Shown: in pieces, positions 38,269-46,894 of the stretch | Numbering within the stretch: the stretch's first letter is position 1 | Layout of the letters: each line of letters starts with the position of its first letter | From: Candidatus Kuenenia hertensis | GTDB lineage: Bacteria > Planctomycetota > Brocadiia > Brocadiales > Brocadiaceae | NCBI GenBank assembly: GCA_021646465.1 | Contig: SOET01000002.1 | Coordinates: 1-64,000 of the forward strand | Length of the DNA stretch: 64,000 nucleotides | Direction: 5' to 3' | The notes under the pieces: generated by a model | The model's database searches: none | Told to the model about the DNA's origin: nothing | What the model saw: the letters and a program-made list of their open reading frames with translations, nothing else | Program-made: the position numbers and the translations under genes

Positions 38269-38562
38269 TTACGGAGCATCCTTTGACAATAAAATTACCG
38301 ATATTCCCGTACCGTCCGGCTGGGCATTGATTACGTAATATGTTGTCCCGGCAATAACCATCGCTGCACCGTGTGCGATGACGGGAACATCGCTTGATTT
38401 TACGACCACCTGCGGCCCAGAACTCTCAACGCCATCTGCGCTTTCATATGCACTATCAAATATCCCATAAATAGTATTACCACCATAGGTAATGGCCGTC
38501 CCAAAGTCATCAGTATCGAGAAAAGTATCAAGATCGCCTGTCAAATCATCACTCAATGTCAT
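38269..38562 (-). CDS. Head-tail joining protein (gpFII-like)
   Basis: The 97-residue protein has the layout of the lambda gpFII attachment family: an N-terminal DDLTGDLDTFLDTDDFGTAITY segment with the aspartate-rich opening, then a small beta-barrel ending in VINAQPDGTGISVILLS. gpFII closes the capsid connector and gives the docking site for the tail. The gene overlaps its upstream neighbour by 4 nt and touches the downstream one, which supports a tight head-tail cluster. Confidence 0.75.
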   Translation of the reverse strand: MTLSDDLTGDLDTFLDTDDFGTAITYGGNTIYGIFDSAYESADGVESSGPQVVVKSSDVPVIAHGAAMVIAGTTYYVINAQPDGTGISVILLSKDAP

Positions 38563-38846
38563 CGTTTTTTGTTCCTTTTCCCGACATCCACACCAGTATC
38601 TATCGTATGAGATTGCTCGTTGTTTATCAGTGCCAACTCGACATCGGAGGCAAGGACTTTGTTCATTTCGCCCTCAAATCCAAATGTTTCGCCCTTTTTA
38701 AGCTGAATAGTATTTGTGATTTCATACATTCCTTTTGATGGCATTTTGTTCAATTTATGCTTCCTGCTTTCGTATTGTTCTTCATTCAAGCCGATAACGC
38801 CGGACGGAATATTAACACATGTACTTACAACAATGTATTTCTCCAT
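38559..38846 (-). CDS. Hypothetical head-tail region protein
   Basis: The 95-residue protein has a basic C-terminus (GKRNKKR) and a short central segment (MYEITNTIQLKKGETFGFEGEM). No domain is assigned with confidence. It lies between the capsid gene and the gpFII-like gene and overlaps the latter by 4 nt, so it is translated together with the head-tail module. Confidence 0.65.
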   Translation of the reverse strand: MEKYIVVSTCVNIPSGVIGLNEEQYESRKHKLNKMPSKGMYEITNTIQLKKGETFGFEGEMNKVLASDVELALINNEQSHTIDTGVDVGKRNKKR

Positions 38847-38861
38847 ATAACCTCCTATAGA

Positions 38862-39809
38862 TTACGTAAGTGTTGCAAGGCATGCATGCTGCCAGTATCC
38901 ATACCCGACATTTCTGCTTGCTGAAACTCCGTAATGATGTTTCGCCTCGTTAAATTCTAATTCTGAACCTTCAGCAATCGCTGCAATTTCAACCGGTTTT
39001 TCTTCCTGTCGGATAAATGGCTTCGTATTGCCGTCAGTTCTGAACACGGCAAGTTTTGTCGTCCACGTTAATCGTGGATTTGCAACCGGTCTTATGCTGA
39101 ATTCTGGCAAGGTTACAATTGTATTGGTTCTTCCCGACGTAAGTACCGGATTTTTAATCGCCGCTACTGCCGACGCCATGAATGGTACAGGCACCATAAC
39201 AAGAAAATTCCTTGCACCCTCGTTCATAGGTTCGCCTTGATCATCCTTAAAACCAAGGATTTGCTGGATCATTTGTAAAATAGTTAATTCCATTTCCTCT
39301 GGAGATGGTGCAGTCGTGCTACCATGTTGATTGGCAGGCAACGCAGATATATTAACGCTTATATCATTATCCTGCGTGCCCGAATCTCCTTCGCTGTGGC
39401 CGGTGTCGAAAAAATATTGCCCATCATAGCAAACAGTTGATTCTGCATTAATAATTAACGTGGATAACAGTTTAGCCCAATGCGCATTTGTCCTGTCTGC
39501 AAGTTCACGCACCCGGACAAGTATTTGCCCTGTTTTATCCCGCCTGAGTTCCTTTACCAACACCTCAAGCGTTGCTTCATAATCCTTGTTAGTTATCGTA
39601 ATGCCATTTTCCCTAAATCCTTTTGCATGCCTGCCGCCTACCCACTCACGCATCACAGGTGACATACCTAACCAGTTATACGTTTCGCTTGATTGATCCG
39701 AAGTAAATAACATACTTACTGCGTCAATCCATTCCGTTCCGATATTTTGTTCAAGGCGGTTATAGAATTCGCCTATAATTGCTCTACTGCTTAATGTACT
39801 TGCTCCCAT
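38862..39809 (-). CDS. Major capsid protein (Mu gpT-like)
   Basis: The 315-residue protein resembles the Mu-like gpT major head protein family: N-terminal SRAIIGEFYNRLEQNIGTEWIDAVSMLF, then YNWLGMSPVMREWVGGR, a middle FFDTGHSEGDSG region and C-terminal YGYWQHACLATLT. It should form the HK97-fold shell. It follows the decoration-like, scaffold-like and protease genes in normal order. The combination of lambda-type portal and terminase with a Mu-type capsid is seen in other mosaic siphoviruses. Confidence 0.85.
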   Translation of the reverse strand: MGASTLSSRAIIGEFYNRLEQNIGTEWIDAVSMLFTSDQSSETYNWLGMSPVMREWVGGRHAKGFRENGITITNKDYEATLEVLVKELRRDKTGQILVRVRELADRTNAHWAKLLSTLIINAESTVCYDGQYFFDTGHSEGDSGTQDNDISVNISALPANQHGSTTAPSPEEMELTILQMIQQILGFKDDQGEPMNEGARNFLVMVPVPFMASAVAAIKNPVLTSGRTNTIVTLPEFSIRPVANPRLTWTTKLAVFRTDGNTKPFIRQEEKPVEIAAIAEGSELEFNEAKHHYGVSASRNVGYGYWQHACLATLT

Positions 39810-39835
39810 ATTTTAGTCCTCCATAATTTTGTTTT

Positions 39836-40240
39836 TTATGCGGTTATTGTATCAAACTCCACAATACCAACGCCTGAACTTACAAACCTATACACAAAAC
39901 CGACCTCAGAATTTGACCCGGCTGTAAGCGTAAACGTATCATCATCGGAAGCATATACACGCTTCCCAAGATCGCCGATTACAAGTCCGCTAATAGATAC
40001 TTTCACACGCCCTTTTGCACGAACCCGCACGTTTATATCACCAGCCGAACCGCTTGAATTATCTGCCTTTGATTCTGCAAAACCCTTAAACTTATCTCCC
40101 GCAACAAGCGGTCTTGCATAGCCAGAACCATTGTCACCCACCGCCGCGCCTTCATAAATTATGTCGGATGCGATAACTGGCAATTCATTAATATCGCCAA
40201 GCTCAAAATCTCTTGCTGAATTAGCTGCTAAAGTAGTCAT
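39836..40240 (-). CDS. Capsid decoration/stabilisation-like protein
   Basis: The 134-residue, beta-rich protein contains YEGAAVGDNGSGYARPLVAG and KRVYASDDDTFTLTAGSNSEVGFV. This is the pattern of the DUF2190/head-decoration type proteins found beside capsid genes. It would bind on the outside of the shell and strengthen it. The call is from position and pattern. Confidence 0.65.
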   Translation of the reverse strand: MTTLAANSARDFELGDINELPVIASDIIYEGAAVGDNGSGYARPLVAGDKFKGFAESKADNSSGSAGDINVRVRAKGRVKVSISGLVIGDLGKRVYASDDDTFTLTAGSNSEVGFVYRFVSSGVGIVEFDTITA

Positions 40241-40294
40241 TTAATTATCTCCGTTAAAAATTGTTTGCCGATTACACCGAACCGGGAATATATA

Positions 40295-40828
40295 TTACTT
40301 TTTTAAAATCCTAGCCCTGCCAGATTCTATCGCCCTAAGATACGCTGTGTACGACTGCACCGAACCGAACTCGGCGCGTAAGGGGAGATTCTTATCCCAT
40401 TCAGCCTTTGCCCTATCCTCTACTGATGCGTTAGGGTCAACACCGCTAAACTGTTGCGCATCCGTGTTGGAAGGCGGTACCGGCTTTGATGCACTTTCCT
40501 CAAGCGTCTGCATGCGAGTCTTGCGCTTTTCTTTTTCTGCATTCAGCACAGCAATAGCCGCCTGTTCACCAGTCGTTTTGCCATCATATTTTAAGCCTTC
40601 AATTAATGCCTCGTGACCGGATAATGCTTGCGCTTCAACCGCCTTGATTCTCTGCCTTTCGATTTCAGCGCCTTTAAATTGTCCTTCGGCAAAGCCTTTG
40701 ATATGCCCATCCTTAAATCCTTCATCTACTCCTTTAACGTATCCGTTGCTTTCAACAGCCTTGAATACGTCAGGGAATTTTTCTGCCAGGGTTTCCGGCG
40801 TCATTGCCGTTATTTTGAAATCATTCAT
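40295..40828 (-). CDS. Scaffold-like protein, separate from the capsid protease
   Basis: The 177-residue charged helical protein contains a predicted coiled region (GFKDGHIKGFAEGQFKGAEIERQRIKAVEAQ) and ends in basic residues (RARILKK), as scaffolds do that contact the capsid protein. It lies directly downstream of the S49 protease gene. In lambda the scaffold is an in-frame part of the protease; here it is a separate gene. It is expected to be degraded during head maturation. Confidence 0.65.
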   Translation of the reverse strand: MNDFKITAMTPETLAEKFPDVFKAVESNGYVKGVDEGFKDGHIKGFAEGQFKGAEIERQRIKAVEAQALSGHEALIEGLKYDGKTTGEQAAIAVLNAEKEKRKTRMQTLEESASKPVPPSNTDAQQFSGVDPNASVEDRAKAEWDKNLPLRAEFGSVQSYTAYLRAIESGRARILKK

Positions 40829-40852
40829 TTTTTTACCTCCATCTCAATAAAG

Positions 40853-41707
40853 TTAAATCATAATCGCACGCTCACCGGCGGCGTTTAAATCAGCAATCAA
40901 AGCCTCTAACGTGGATATACCGTCCACAAGCCCGGCTTTAATCGCCTGTTTGCCAATAAACACACGTCCATCAGCCATATCGGTTAATACCCTTTCAACA
41001 CTTACATCCCTGAATTTTGCTATATCATCAATAAATACTGAATAAATATAATCAAGATGCTCCTGTATAGTTTGCCTTCCCTCTTGCGTTAATGGAGCAT
41101 ACTGCGATGCTATACGCTTGTACTTACCCGCAACTATTTCCGTTGTTTTGATGCCTGCCATATCTTCAGCCATGGATTTGTCAACATGGGTGGCAACAAC
41201 ACCGATTGAACCCACTTGCGTGACATCGCTGGATATGACCACAGCATCGGCCGCCGAACCTATCCAATACGCTGCGCTTGCCATGTTCCCGCTCGTATGT
41301 GCGATAATCTTTTTCTTTTTCCGCGCCTCAAAAATTGCATTTGCAAGCTCTGGCGTTCCGTCAACGCTCCCGCCCGTTGAATCAATATTAAGAATCACCG
41401 TCTTAACAGATTCATCTTGCAGGATTGTTTTCAGGTCGTTTATAATAAGTTCCGTTGATGTTCCGCCGGAAATCTCACTGAATAGATTCATTTTCTTAGC
41501 AAGCACGCCCTCAATAGGAAGTATTGCAACATTCCCGTTTATCTCATACCGCTTCTGTTCGCTCTTCAACTTCTTCCCCAGTCGATCCTCTACACCCTTA
41601 ATGTCAATCTTTTCCCCTCGCAAATGCGTGAGATAGATATTCTGTATTTCCTGTAATTGGGCAGGAAGGATTGCCCATGGTGAATTCATTACATCAAGTA
41701 AACGCAT
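40853..41707 (-). CDS. S49-family capsid maturation protease (lambda gpC / SppA-like)
   Basis: The 284-residue protein is a signal-peptide-peptidase-A-like serine protease used by many phages as prohead protease. The nucleophile is Ser144 in SGNMASAAYW, and a likely general base is Lys195 in VAGKYKRIA. The IDSTGGSVDG motif is conserved. It lies between the portal and the scaffold genes, the usual order, with only one short extra gene between it and the portal. Confidence 0.9.
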   Translation of the reverse strand: MRLLDVMNSPWAILPAQLQEIQNIYLTHLRGEKIDIKGVEDRLGKKLKSEQKRYEINGNVAILPIEGVLAKKMNLFSEISGGTSTELIINDLKTILQDESVKTVILNIDSTGGSVDGTPELANAIFEARKKKKIIAHTSGNMASAAYWIGSAADAVVISSDVTQVGSIGVVATHVDKSMAEDMAGIKTTEIVAGKYKRIASQYAPLTQEGRQTIQEHLDYIYSVFIDDIAKFRDVSVERVLTDMADGRVFIGKQAIKAGLVDGISTLEALIADLNAAGERAIMI

Positions 41708-41719
41708 GTGTATGCTCCT

Positions 41720-42079
41720 TTAAGGAGTGCCTATGGCGATATATTCCACATTTGCGGCTGTGGTTGATAAAGCCGTTGCAGTGCCAGCTCCTATCCCATA
41801 CACTTTTAACGTCACATTTGCCCCACTGGATGTACCCATTACGTAGCGTACATCATCTGCGACCGCTGTTAATCCAGCAATTACAGATGTAACCGTTCCA
41901 ATACCACTAATTGTAAACGTAGACGAACCCGTAACCGCACCTTTTATGCCCATTGCAATTATTTGATTGGGTGATGTCGTTACTAAAATATTGGCCTTCT
42001 CACCTGCAAAGGCATTGCCAACTATCGGTATTACTCCAACAAAGCCGGCAAATAACAAACTACAAAATAATTTTCTCAT
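41720..42079 (-). CDS. Small exported protein in the head gene cluster
   Basis: From the ATG at 42079, with the strong ribosome site AGGAGG, the product has about 119 residues. It starts with a classical cleavable Sec signal (MRKLFCSLLFAGFVGVIPI, then AFA|GEK as cleavage site). The mature part is a small Gly/Thr/Val-rich beta protein. It lies between the portal and prohead protease genes. An exported product is unexpected among capsid genes; it might act at the cell surface, for example against superinfection. No family is recognised. Confidence 0.6.
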   Translation of the reverse strand: MRKLFCSLLFAGFVGVIPIVGNAFAGEKANILVTTSPNQIIAMGIKGAVTGSSTFTISGIGTVTSVIAGLTAVADDVRYVMGTSSGANVTLKVYGIGAGTATALSTTAANVEYIAIGTP

Positions 42080-42118
42080 CTCTTTTCCTCCTATAAAATT
42101 TAACGAAACCAAAAAAAC

Positions 42119-43759
42119 CTATTCCTCCATCAGATTTTGTTCACCCATTTCTTTCATATTTTCGTTTTGATTTGCAGTGCCTTTTTTCTCGTTCTGTACT
42201 TGTACAAAACCAAGTTCTTTCAATATTTGCCTCTCTTTGCGTATCTGTGGCAACTTTGATTCCCAGTCAGTTCCGGTTAGTGCGGCGGTCTCCTCCGCAA
42301 TCGTTGTCATGCTTATATTGATTCTTCCCTTTGCAGCGTCTACCTCTTTGGTTTCGTCAATCATACCCCTCGTCGGCCCCACCCATGTCGTTCCATGATA
42401 TGCCTTGCGAATTATGGGATCGTCAAAATAACCGGGAGCGGCAATTCTTTCTGAAGCAACCTGCTCATACATCCAGTTTTCAAACACGACCTGGCAAAAG
42501 TTTTCAGCAAGCAATTTCCTCCGTTTTAAAAATACCTTCCATGCGTCTAACATCGCCGCACGCGCCGCCGAATAGCTTGCGGTATAGTGCTTAATTAATA
42601 TCTCATAAGGCATTTCCAATGCCATGCCTATCTGTCTGAATATCGCCTGACAAAATGTATCAAAAACCGGATTGGGTCGTCCGGGTGTAGCTGTTGTAAT
42701 ATCTTCTCCAGGTCTCAGGTCAATAATTGCCCCAGGCGCTAGTTTATAATCTTCATCGGACGTTGCGCCGCCGACTTCAGACGTGGGCGCCATAGGTGAT
42801 AACGCGGGATCTCCCGATTCAGTCTTAATAAACGCCGTAAAACAGGCCGCAATTACGGCTGCGGTTAACTCCGCCTCTGTCATACGTCCAAGCTGTTTAA
42901 GCGGCTCAATGATAGCCGATAGATAGGGGACTCCACGTGTTTGACCAATTCTCTGCATGTCATACAGATGTATGATGTTTCTAAGTCCTGTGCGGGGATT
43001 AAATGCCGGTATCCTGTCCCATTCAGTCACCTTTGTATAAAGAGTATTTCCTGGATGCGTCCTTGCTATGTGGTAGGCTACAGGCGCACCGTTAACATCC
43101 TTTTCCACGCCACCGGAAAGCTCCTTTGTGTCTCTTGCATTGTTTTCGTTACAGATCCGCTCCGCTTCCACAAGCTGAATTCTAAAACCAAAAGGGAAAT
43201 CTTGTGTTTGTTTTTGATACGGCAGCACTGCAAATACATCCCCTTTTGTAAGCATTGAGCGAAAAGCCAATTCCTGTATACCGCCAAAGTCAAGCGTTCT
43301 TGTGATGTCGCAGTCTTTCGATTCAGAAAATAACGCCCATTCGTTTTCAATCTGCACCTGTAAAGCGTCTGCTTCTTCTTCAGAAATATTTAGCACACGC
43401 CAGTCTATGTTAGATTGTAAGGTCAACCCTGTTCCGACAACGTTTGTAACATTTGTATTGATTGCACCAAGGGCAATGGGATTATTCCTTGCCAAGTCAT
43501 CACATCTGCTTCTAAGTGTTGGCAAATCCGGCAGGATTGCGCTATCAGCATCAAGGGTTTTAGGTGTATATTCAGACAGGGAGCGCCTTGATTTGGACGC
43601 GCCGCTATAACCGCCAGATATAGCCTCAAACATGGAACGCTGCGCCCTGGAATGTAATCTTTCAGCACCTTTGACAGGATTGAAATAATTTACAACTCTA
43701 TCAAGCATAGTTTCCCTTACCGTGACATTTTTTCCTGCAATTTTAAATGTTTTTTTCAT
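42119..43759 (-). CDS. Portal protein (lambda gpB family)
   Basis: The 546-residue protein matches the lambda-type portal family: N-terminal RLHSRAQRSMFEAISGGYSGASKSRRSLSEY, the region ARNNPIALGAINTNVTNVVGTGL, then MTEAELTAAVIAACFTAFIKTESGD and MPYEILIKHYTASYSAARAAMLDAWKVF. Twelve copies form the ring through which the terminase pumps DNA. It follows terminase and the small DUF6148-like joining gene, in lambda order A-W-B. Confidence 0.93.
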   Translation of the reverse strand: MKKTFKIAGKNVTVRETMLDRVVNYFNPVKGAERLHSRAQRSMFEAISGGYSGASKSRRSLSEYTPKTLDADSAILPDLPTLRSRCDDLARNNPIALGAINTNVTNVVGTGLTLQSNIDWRVLNISEEEADALQVQIENEWALFSESKDCDITRTLDFGGIQELAFRSMLTKGDVFAVLPYQKQTQDFPFGFRIQLVEAERICNENNARDTKELSGGVEKDVNGAPVAYHIARTHPGNTLYTKVTEWDRIPAFNPRTGLRNIIHLYDMQRIGQTRGVPYLSAIIEPLKQLGRMTEAELTAAVIAACFTAFIKTESGDPALSPMAPTSEVGGATSDEDYKLAPGAIIDLRPGEDITTATPGRPNPVFDTFCQAIFRQIGMALEMPYEILIKHYTASYSAARAAMLDAWKVFLKRRKLLAENFCQVVFENWMYEQVASERIAAPGYFDDPIIRKAYHGTTWVGPTRGMIDETKEVDAAKGRINISMTTIAEETAALTGTDWESKLPQIRKERQILKELGFVQVQNEKKGTANQNENMKEMGEQNLMEE

Positions 43760-43768
43760 TTGCTTTTT

Positions 43769-43987
43769 TTAAAAATAAGGCGTTGCCCCTCTTATTCTGA
43801 TACCGCCACGTGTTAATCGCTTTACGTGGTTATCCCAAAACGTAATATTCTCCCTGATTTCAGATGCATTTGCCCGCGTCAGAGCACGTCCTGCAATACT
43901 ATAGCTCTGCCCGCTTGCAACCGCGGTCGATGCTGCAAGCCATGTTGATAATTGCGCCTCAGCTTCTGCTAATGTTATACCAGCCAT
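43769..43987 (-). CDS. Small head-tail joining protein (gpW position, DUF6148-like)
   Basis: The 72-residue protein begins MAGITLAEAEAQLSTWLAA and contains YSIAGRALTRANASEIRENITFWDNHVKRL, the pattern of the small helical DUF6148 family found between terminase and portal genes. It occupies the place of lambda gpW, which helps to close the filled head. It is translated with terminase (12 nt gap). Confidence 0.8.
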   Translation of the reverse strand: MAGITLAEAEAQLSTWLAASTAVASGQSYSIAGRALTRANASEIRENITFWDNHVKRLTRGGIRIRGATPYF

Positions 43988-43999
43988 ATATTACCACCC

Positions 44000-45877
44000 C
44001 TAATAAATATCTACCTTACTAACCAGCCGCCGTCTTGGTCGATTCTGCGGCATAGGGATATGATCTTCTACTTCTTTTCGCTTTGATTCGTTATCGTTAG
44101 ATAATTTATCAAGCATCTGACTCACTGTATAGTTAGGATAGTGCCTGGATTGCGCTATATGCAATGCGGCAATATTCAATACTTTAATATCCAGTGCTTC
44201 ATTGCGGTTTCTTGTTTTAACCCATTCATGAAAACGGAATCCTTTTCTAATCTTAGAAATTTTCTTTTCTGCCGTAAGTTGCTTGAAATACTCATCATCG
44301 AATTCAAAAGGGAAATGAATATATCCGGCTCCTTGCTCAGATATCTTTAGCCGTCCAAAAATCAGGTTTTTTGCAGTATCTGTACCGACATGATAAAGAT
44401 ATATACCGGGTATGTTTTTGCTGGGCTTGCTTATAATAGGCAATCCATGTGTATTAGATCCCTTTGTTGCCCAGATGTTACGCGCCTGCCTTGGCCTCAC
44501 AAACTCATATACATGCTTTGTGTTATCGCCGCTGTCTATCGCTATGGAAGATATCTGCCAGGTATAACCCGTGGCATGGCGATAGTTTTTTGATAAAAAC
44601 ACATCAAGATGCCTCCAAACTTCTTGCTTTGTAACATCGCCATATATAACTTTGTATTCAATACCCCATGATTCCTCAGCCAATCCCCAGCCTTCAACGC
44701 CTACCTCTATACGATCATCCTGTATATCAACGCCAGCGGTAAGGATTACAACCTGTTCAGGGACTTCCGGTCCGTATTTTTCGCGCCGGTTAAAAAGAGC
44801 GTTGTCGCTTAACGATTCACCTTCATCTTCCCACGTTTCAGCAAGCCTTGTGTTTGTCCATTTTTTCAGGAGCGTAGAATCATTATTTTTTTTCGCCTTC
44901 AGAAATTCTCTAACAATATCATTCCATGAAAGCCAACCTATCGGACTATACAAAGATGACAAATGATATCCACGATACGGATGCCCAGGGTTGCCTGGTA
45001 TCCACTCCCCATTTTCAAGCATATATGTTTTGTAATATTCATCGATCAATGACCCGCAATTGAAACAACTATATTTTGCATCATTTAAAAGTTTGTAATC
45101 TTTTTTGTCATATTCAAATATAATCCCACTCCACATTAAAACTTGCTTTTCATGGCAATGCGGACATGGAACGTAATACTTCCGCTGGTCTGAATCTTCA
45201 TATTCTTGCTCAATTCTACTAATACCCCTGATTGTTGGGGTGCTTTCAATGTATATCTTTCTGTTGCCATATGCGTCCGTTCTATTTTTTGCAAGGCCGC
45301 AAGGATCTCCCTGATTATCAACGTCTGACGGATATCCATCGATATCGGACAAATGCAAATAGCGTATAGACACATTGCGAAAACTTGACTCACTGTTTGC
45401 GCCAGAGACTACCAACATGCCCCCAGGAAATGTCTTAATTAGTGTCGTATTGCTTGAGTTTCTTGACTTAGACTCACCTATTCTTGTTTTCAACTCTTCG
45501 GTTTCCTCTATTGTTGGAGTAATTTTCTGCTTAGAATGCTTTTCAGCAAGGTCTAGTGTTGGCAATACAAGCATAAACGGAGACGGGCAAAGGTGCGCAA
45601 TATATCCAAACCAATTGCAACCTGCTTCGGTGCCGCCTATTTGAGTTGCCTTTACAAATTTTACCTGCTCTATCGGACTTCTGGCGCTGAGGGAATCCAT
45701 AATCTCCCTAAGATACGGCGTTCTGGATGTTCGCCATTTTCCCGGCTCCGCTGATGACCTCCTCGGAAGTGTTCGGAAAGAATCCGCCCATTCCGATACC
45801 GTAAGACGCGGGGCTGGTCTTATCCCTAAACTAAACCCAGTTTTATATACCTCATACGCTTTTTCTTTTGTTGTCAT
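44000..45877 (-). CDS. terL: Terminase large subunit (lambda gpA family)
   Basis: The 625-residue packaging motor has an ATPase part with a deviant Walker A (FVKATQIGGTEAG, about residues 74-86) and the family signatures LPRRSSAEPGKWRTSRTPYLREIMD and RYLHLSDIDGYPSD. A four-cysteine zinc site follows (CPHCH...CFNCG), then a nuclease part (LTAGVDIQDDRIEV...). gpA-type enzymes cut concatemers at cos sites and drive DNA into the head. Its start overlaps the small-subunit gene by 26 nt. A cos-type packaging strategy is inferred from the family. Confidence 0.93.
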   Translation of the reverse strand: MTTKEKAYEVYKTGFSLGIRPAPRLTVSEWADSFRTLPRRSSAEPGKWRTSRTPYLREIMDSLSARSPIEQVKFVKATQIGGTEAGCNWFGYIAHLCPSPFMLVLPTLDLAEKHSKQKITPTIEETEELKTRIGESKSRNSSNTTLIKTFPGGMLVVSGANSESSFRNVSIRYLHLSDIDGYPSDVDNQGDPCGLAKNRTDAYGNRKIYIESTPTIRGISRIEQEYEDSDQRKYYVPCPHCHEKQVLMWSGIIFEYDKKDYKLLNDAKYSCFNCGSLIDEYYKTYMLENGEWIPGNPGHPYRGYHLSSLYSPIGWLSWNDIVREFLKAKKNNDSTLLKKWTNTRLAETWEDEGESLSDNALFNRREKYGPEVPEQVVILTAGVDIQDDRIEVGVEGWGLAEESWGIEYKVIYGDVTKQEVWRHLDVFLSKNYRHATGYTWQISSIAIDSGDNTKHVYEFVRPRQARNIWATKGSNTHGLPIISKPSKNIPGIYLYHVGTDTAKNLIFGRLKISEQGAGYIHFPFEFDDEYFKQLTAEKKISKIRKGFRFHEWVKTRNRNEALDIKVLNIAALHIAQSRHYPNYTVSQMLDKLSNDNESKRKEVEDHIPMPQNRPRRRLVSKVDIY

Positions 45878-46322
45878 TGTATTTGCCGCTTAATTTTTCC
45901 AATGCGAGGTCGATTTCTTTCTCAAGCATTTCGTGTATCTTAATTTTATCCGTCTCAGCCGCCAGTAATGCCGCCAACCTATCTGGTATATTTAGCAGCG
46001 CATCCTGTACTTGCCTTGCGATTTCAAACGCTGCGCTCTCAACATCCTTTGCGGGCACAAGAATCTTTGTAAGCTCTAAAACCTCAAATTCTGCTTTTCT
46101 CGCCCGCGCCTTTACTAATCGCAAATTTTCCGCATCAATTCCCGATTGCGCTTCCGAAAACTCGCTTTTGATTATGTCAACGATTGCAGTAGCAGCTTTT
46201 ACCACATCATGGCAATTTTGTTTTACAGGCTTCGGCAACAATCCTTTTTTTATAAGCTCACCGATATATTGAACGGAGCAACCGTAAATACCTGCCAAAT
46301 CTTTTGTTGTACAAGTTGTCAT
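45852..46322 (-). CDS. terS: Terminase small subunit (Nu1-like)
   Basis: The 156-residue protein has an N-terminal winged-helix DNA-binding motif (TTKDLAGIYGCSVQYIGELIKKGLLPK) followed by a helical region (ENLRLVKARARKAEFEVLELTKILVP), matching the lambda Nu1 family. It recognises the packaging site and brings in the large subunit, encoded by the overlapping next gene. A strong terminator hairpin lies directly upstream (46334-46406), so the late structural operon probably starts here. Confidence 0.88.
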   Translation of the reverse strand: MTTCTTKDLAGIYGCSVQYIGELIKKGLLPKPVKQNCHDVVKAATAIVDIIKSEFSEAQSGIDAENLRLVKARARKAEFEVLELTKILVPAKDVESAAFEIARQVQDALLNIPDRLAALLAAETDKIKIHEMLEKEIDLALEKLSGKYNDNKRKSV

Positions 46323-46333
46323 TTTTTACCAAT

Positions 46334-46406
46334 AAAAAAAGCCCGAACTGGCCGGAGATGTGAACACGCCTGGGGGTTGCGCTCACAGTTTCGACCAATT
46401 CGGGCT
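46334..46406 (-). terminator. Terminator with long structured stem before the terminase operon
   Basis: On the minus strand AGCCCGAA (46399-46406) pairs with TTCGGGCT (46340-46347) and is followed by a run of seven T. The loop of about 50 nt can form a second stem (GUGAGCGC with GUGUUCAC, including G-U pairs). It lies between the lysis-like cassette and terS. The long internal arm is more than a simple terminator needs and might be regulatory or part of a packaging region. Confidence 0.65.
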
Positions 46407-46430
46407 TGATTGTTTCAATACCCTAAATTA

Positions 46431-46565
46431 TTATAGTTTTATGCTTTCGTTTTTCTCACAATGTACAATTTTGCCATTTTCAAATTTAATAGTGAAACTT
46501 CCATAAAATTTTTTTTCCATTAAGTGTTTTAATATCTCGTTAAGCTTTTTTAGTATTTCTATCAT
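46431..46565 (-). CDS. 44-residue DUF2292/YezD-like protein
   Basis: A 45-codon frame begins at the ATG at 46565, overlapping the stop of the upstream gene (ATGA), and ends at 46431. The product (MIEILKKLNEILKHL..., then FYGSFTIKFENGKIVHCEKNESIKL) fits the small YezD/DUF2292 family pattern GSVTIxxQDGxIVQIExxEKIRL. That family has no firmly known function; members occur beside sulphur-metabolism genes and in mobile DNA. It is the last gene of the lysis-like cassette. Confidence 0.65.
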   Translation of the reverse strand: MIEILKKLNEILKHLMEKKFYGSFTIKFENGKIVHCEKNESIKL

Positions 46566-46894
46566 CCAAGATATTTCCTTATCAACGTTGCCAGTACAGC
46601 ATTGATTGCTGTAATACTAATACCAAATATTATCATATCTCTTTTCCTGCTTGCCCGTATCCCTCTTATTGCTTCGTGATATTCTTCTCTTTTTTCAGTC
46701 GTGTCAAATCTCTTGTGGCCTTCGCAATGCTCAAGAGCGTCCCTGAGTATTTCCGGCCTGACATTATTGTGAAAATCTCTTGATGCTTCTAATAAGGCTA
46801 TTCTGATAGTATTATTCATATTCTTTTCAAAACCTGACATTTTCTCATCTATATACCTGAACAAACTATCGTAATCACGCCTATCATCTGTCAT
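46562..46894 (-). CDS. Small membrane protein of the lysis-like cassette, possible holin
   Basis: The 110-residue protein is charged and helical with one C-terminal hydrophobic segment (MIIFGISITAINAVLATLI) and a basic tail. This is the layout of XhlA-type and other single-span lysis proteins. It overlaps the lipase gene by 11 nt. A role in membrane permeabilisation or targeting of the lipase is inferred from position and topology. Confidence 0.55.
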   Translation of the reverse strand: MTDDRRDYDSLFRYIDEKMSGFEKNMNNTIRIALLEASRDFHNNVRPEILRDALEHCEGHKRFDTTEKREEYHEAIRGIRASRKRDMIIFGISITAINAVLATLIRKYLG

